A stretch of DNA of 6,674 nt. It comes from Oscillospiraceae bacterium (GTDB lineage Bacteria > Bacillota > Clostridia > Oscillospirales > Ruminococcaceae). The DNA lies in NCBI GenBank assembly GCA_017424665.1, contig JAFOYK010000205.1, positions 1 through 6,674 on the forward strand, given 5' to 3'. Positions 6,565 to 6,674 of the stretch are shown one piece after another. Position numbers and translations under genes: made by a program. Within the stretch, counting starts at the first letter, position 1, and each line of letters begins with the position of its first letter. Below the pieces are notes generated by a model. The model searched no databases. It worked only from the letters and a program-made list of their open reading frames with translations, and was not told the DNA's origin.

Positions 6565-6674
6565 TTATTCTTTTGCTTCGTCTACCATGGACTGGAAAAC
6601 GGTCGCAAGTTCTTCATATTTATCGATCATTGCGTTAAGACGGTCGGAATGTTTGGTAATTCCGTCCGCTTCAT
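6565..6674 (-). CDS. C-terminal end of an unrecognised minus-strand gene (partial)
   Basis: An open frame enters from the right window edge on the minus strand and ends at a TAA (6565-6567). The 35 visible residues are the C-terminus and include DRLNAMIDKYEELATVF. They are strongly helical and highly charged, with hydrophobic residues at heptad-like spacing, which suggests a coiled coil or helical tail. A terminator hairpin lies just downstream, which supports a true gene end. The start and most of the protein are outside the window, so no function can be proposed. Confidence 0.6.
   Translation of the reverse strand, partial: EADGITKHSDRLNAMIDKYEELATVFQSMVDEAKE

Noticed and set aside
1..6674. 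CRISPR arrays, tRNA or rRNA genes, insertion sequences, phage genes or defence systems
   Set aside because: No regularly spaced direct repeats, tRNA-like cloverleaf, transposase or integrase frame, or defence-type domain was seen; the window is a housekeeping locus.

Overview
The window carries the complete class I heat-shock chaperone operon of a Gram-positive bacterium: hrcA-grpE-dnaK-dnaJ-prmA, all on the + strand. A small unrecognised gene follows prmA, and then a convergent minus-strand gene cut by the window end. Gene order, CIRCE operators, strong AAGGAG/GGAGG ribosome binding sites and a DnaK lacking the Gram-negative ATPase-domain insertion all point to Firmicutes. The mid-range base composition and the intergenic repeat units after the last + strand gene suggest a gut clostridium of the Oscillospiraceae/Ruminococcaceae type. 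That placement is inferred from memory of such genomes.

Region 1-296 holds regulation only. It starts with a near-perfect inverted repeat (1-178) folded around a bidirectional intrinsic terminator (79-100). Each arm carries one CIRCE-like HrcA operator (7-33 and 146-172). A sigma-A promoter (-35 at 200-205, -10 at 222-227) follows, and a third CIRCE (235-261) lies across its probable transcription start. Because the repeat touches the left window edge, the left arm may be a sequencing or assembly fold-back.

Region 297-5952 is the operon. HrcA (repressor) overlaps GrpE by 8 bp. DnaK follows after a 76-bp gap, and DnaJ after a 96-bp gap that holds a strong hairpin without a U-tract. PrmA (ribosomal protein L11 methyltransferase) starts 2 bp after dnaJ. 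HrcA represses the operon through CIRCE. DnaK, DnaJ and GrpE form the Hsp70 folding machine, and HrcA activity is classically linked to chaperone availability, in most bacteria through GroEL. PrmA is a common passenger in clostridial and bacillar dnaK operons.

Region 5981-6400 encodes a 139-residue soluble protein that I do not recognise, in the place where rsmE often lies. Region 6401-6564 has no gene but holds four hairpins: two in a repeat-like unit, the probable operon terminator, and a bidirectional terminator shared with the minus-strand gene (stop at 6565-6567).

No novel multi-gene system is visible. The most notable points are the CIRCE-bearing palindrome, the cysteine-rich DnaK tail, the dnaK-dnaJ hairpin and the unknown sixth gene.
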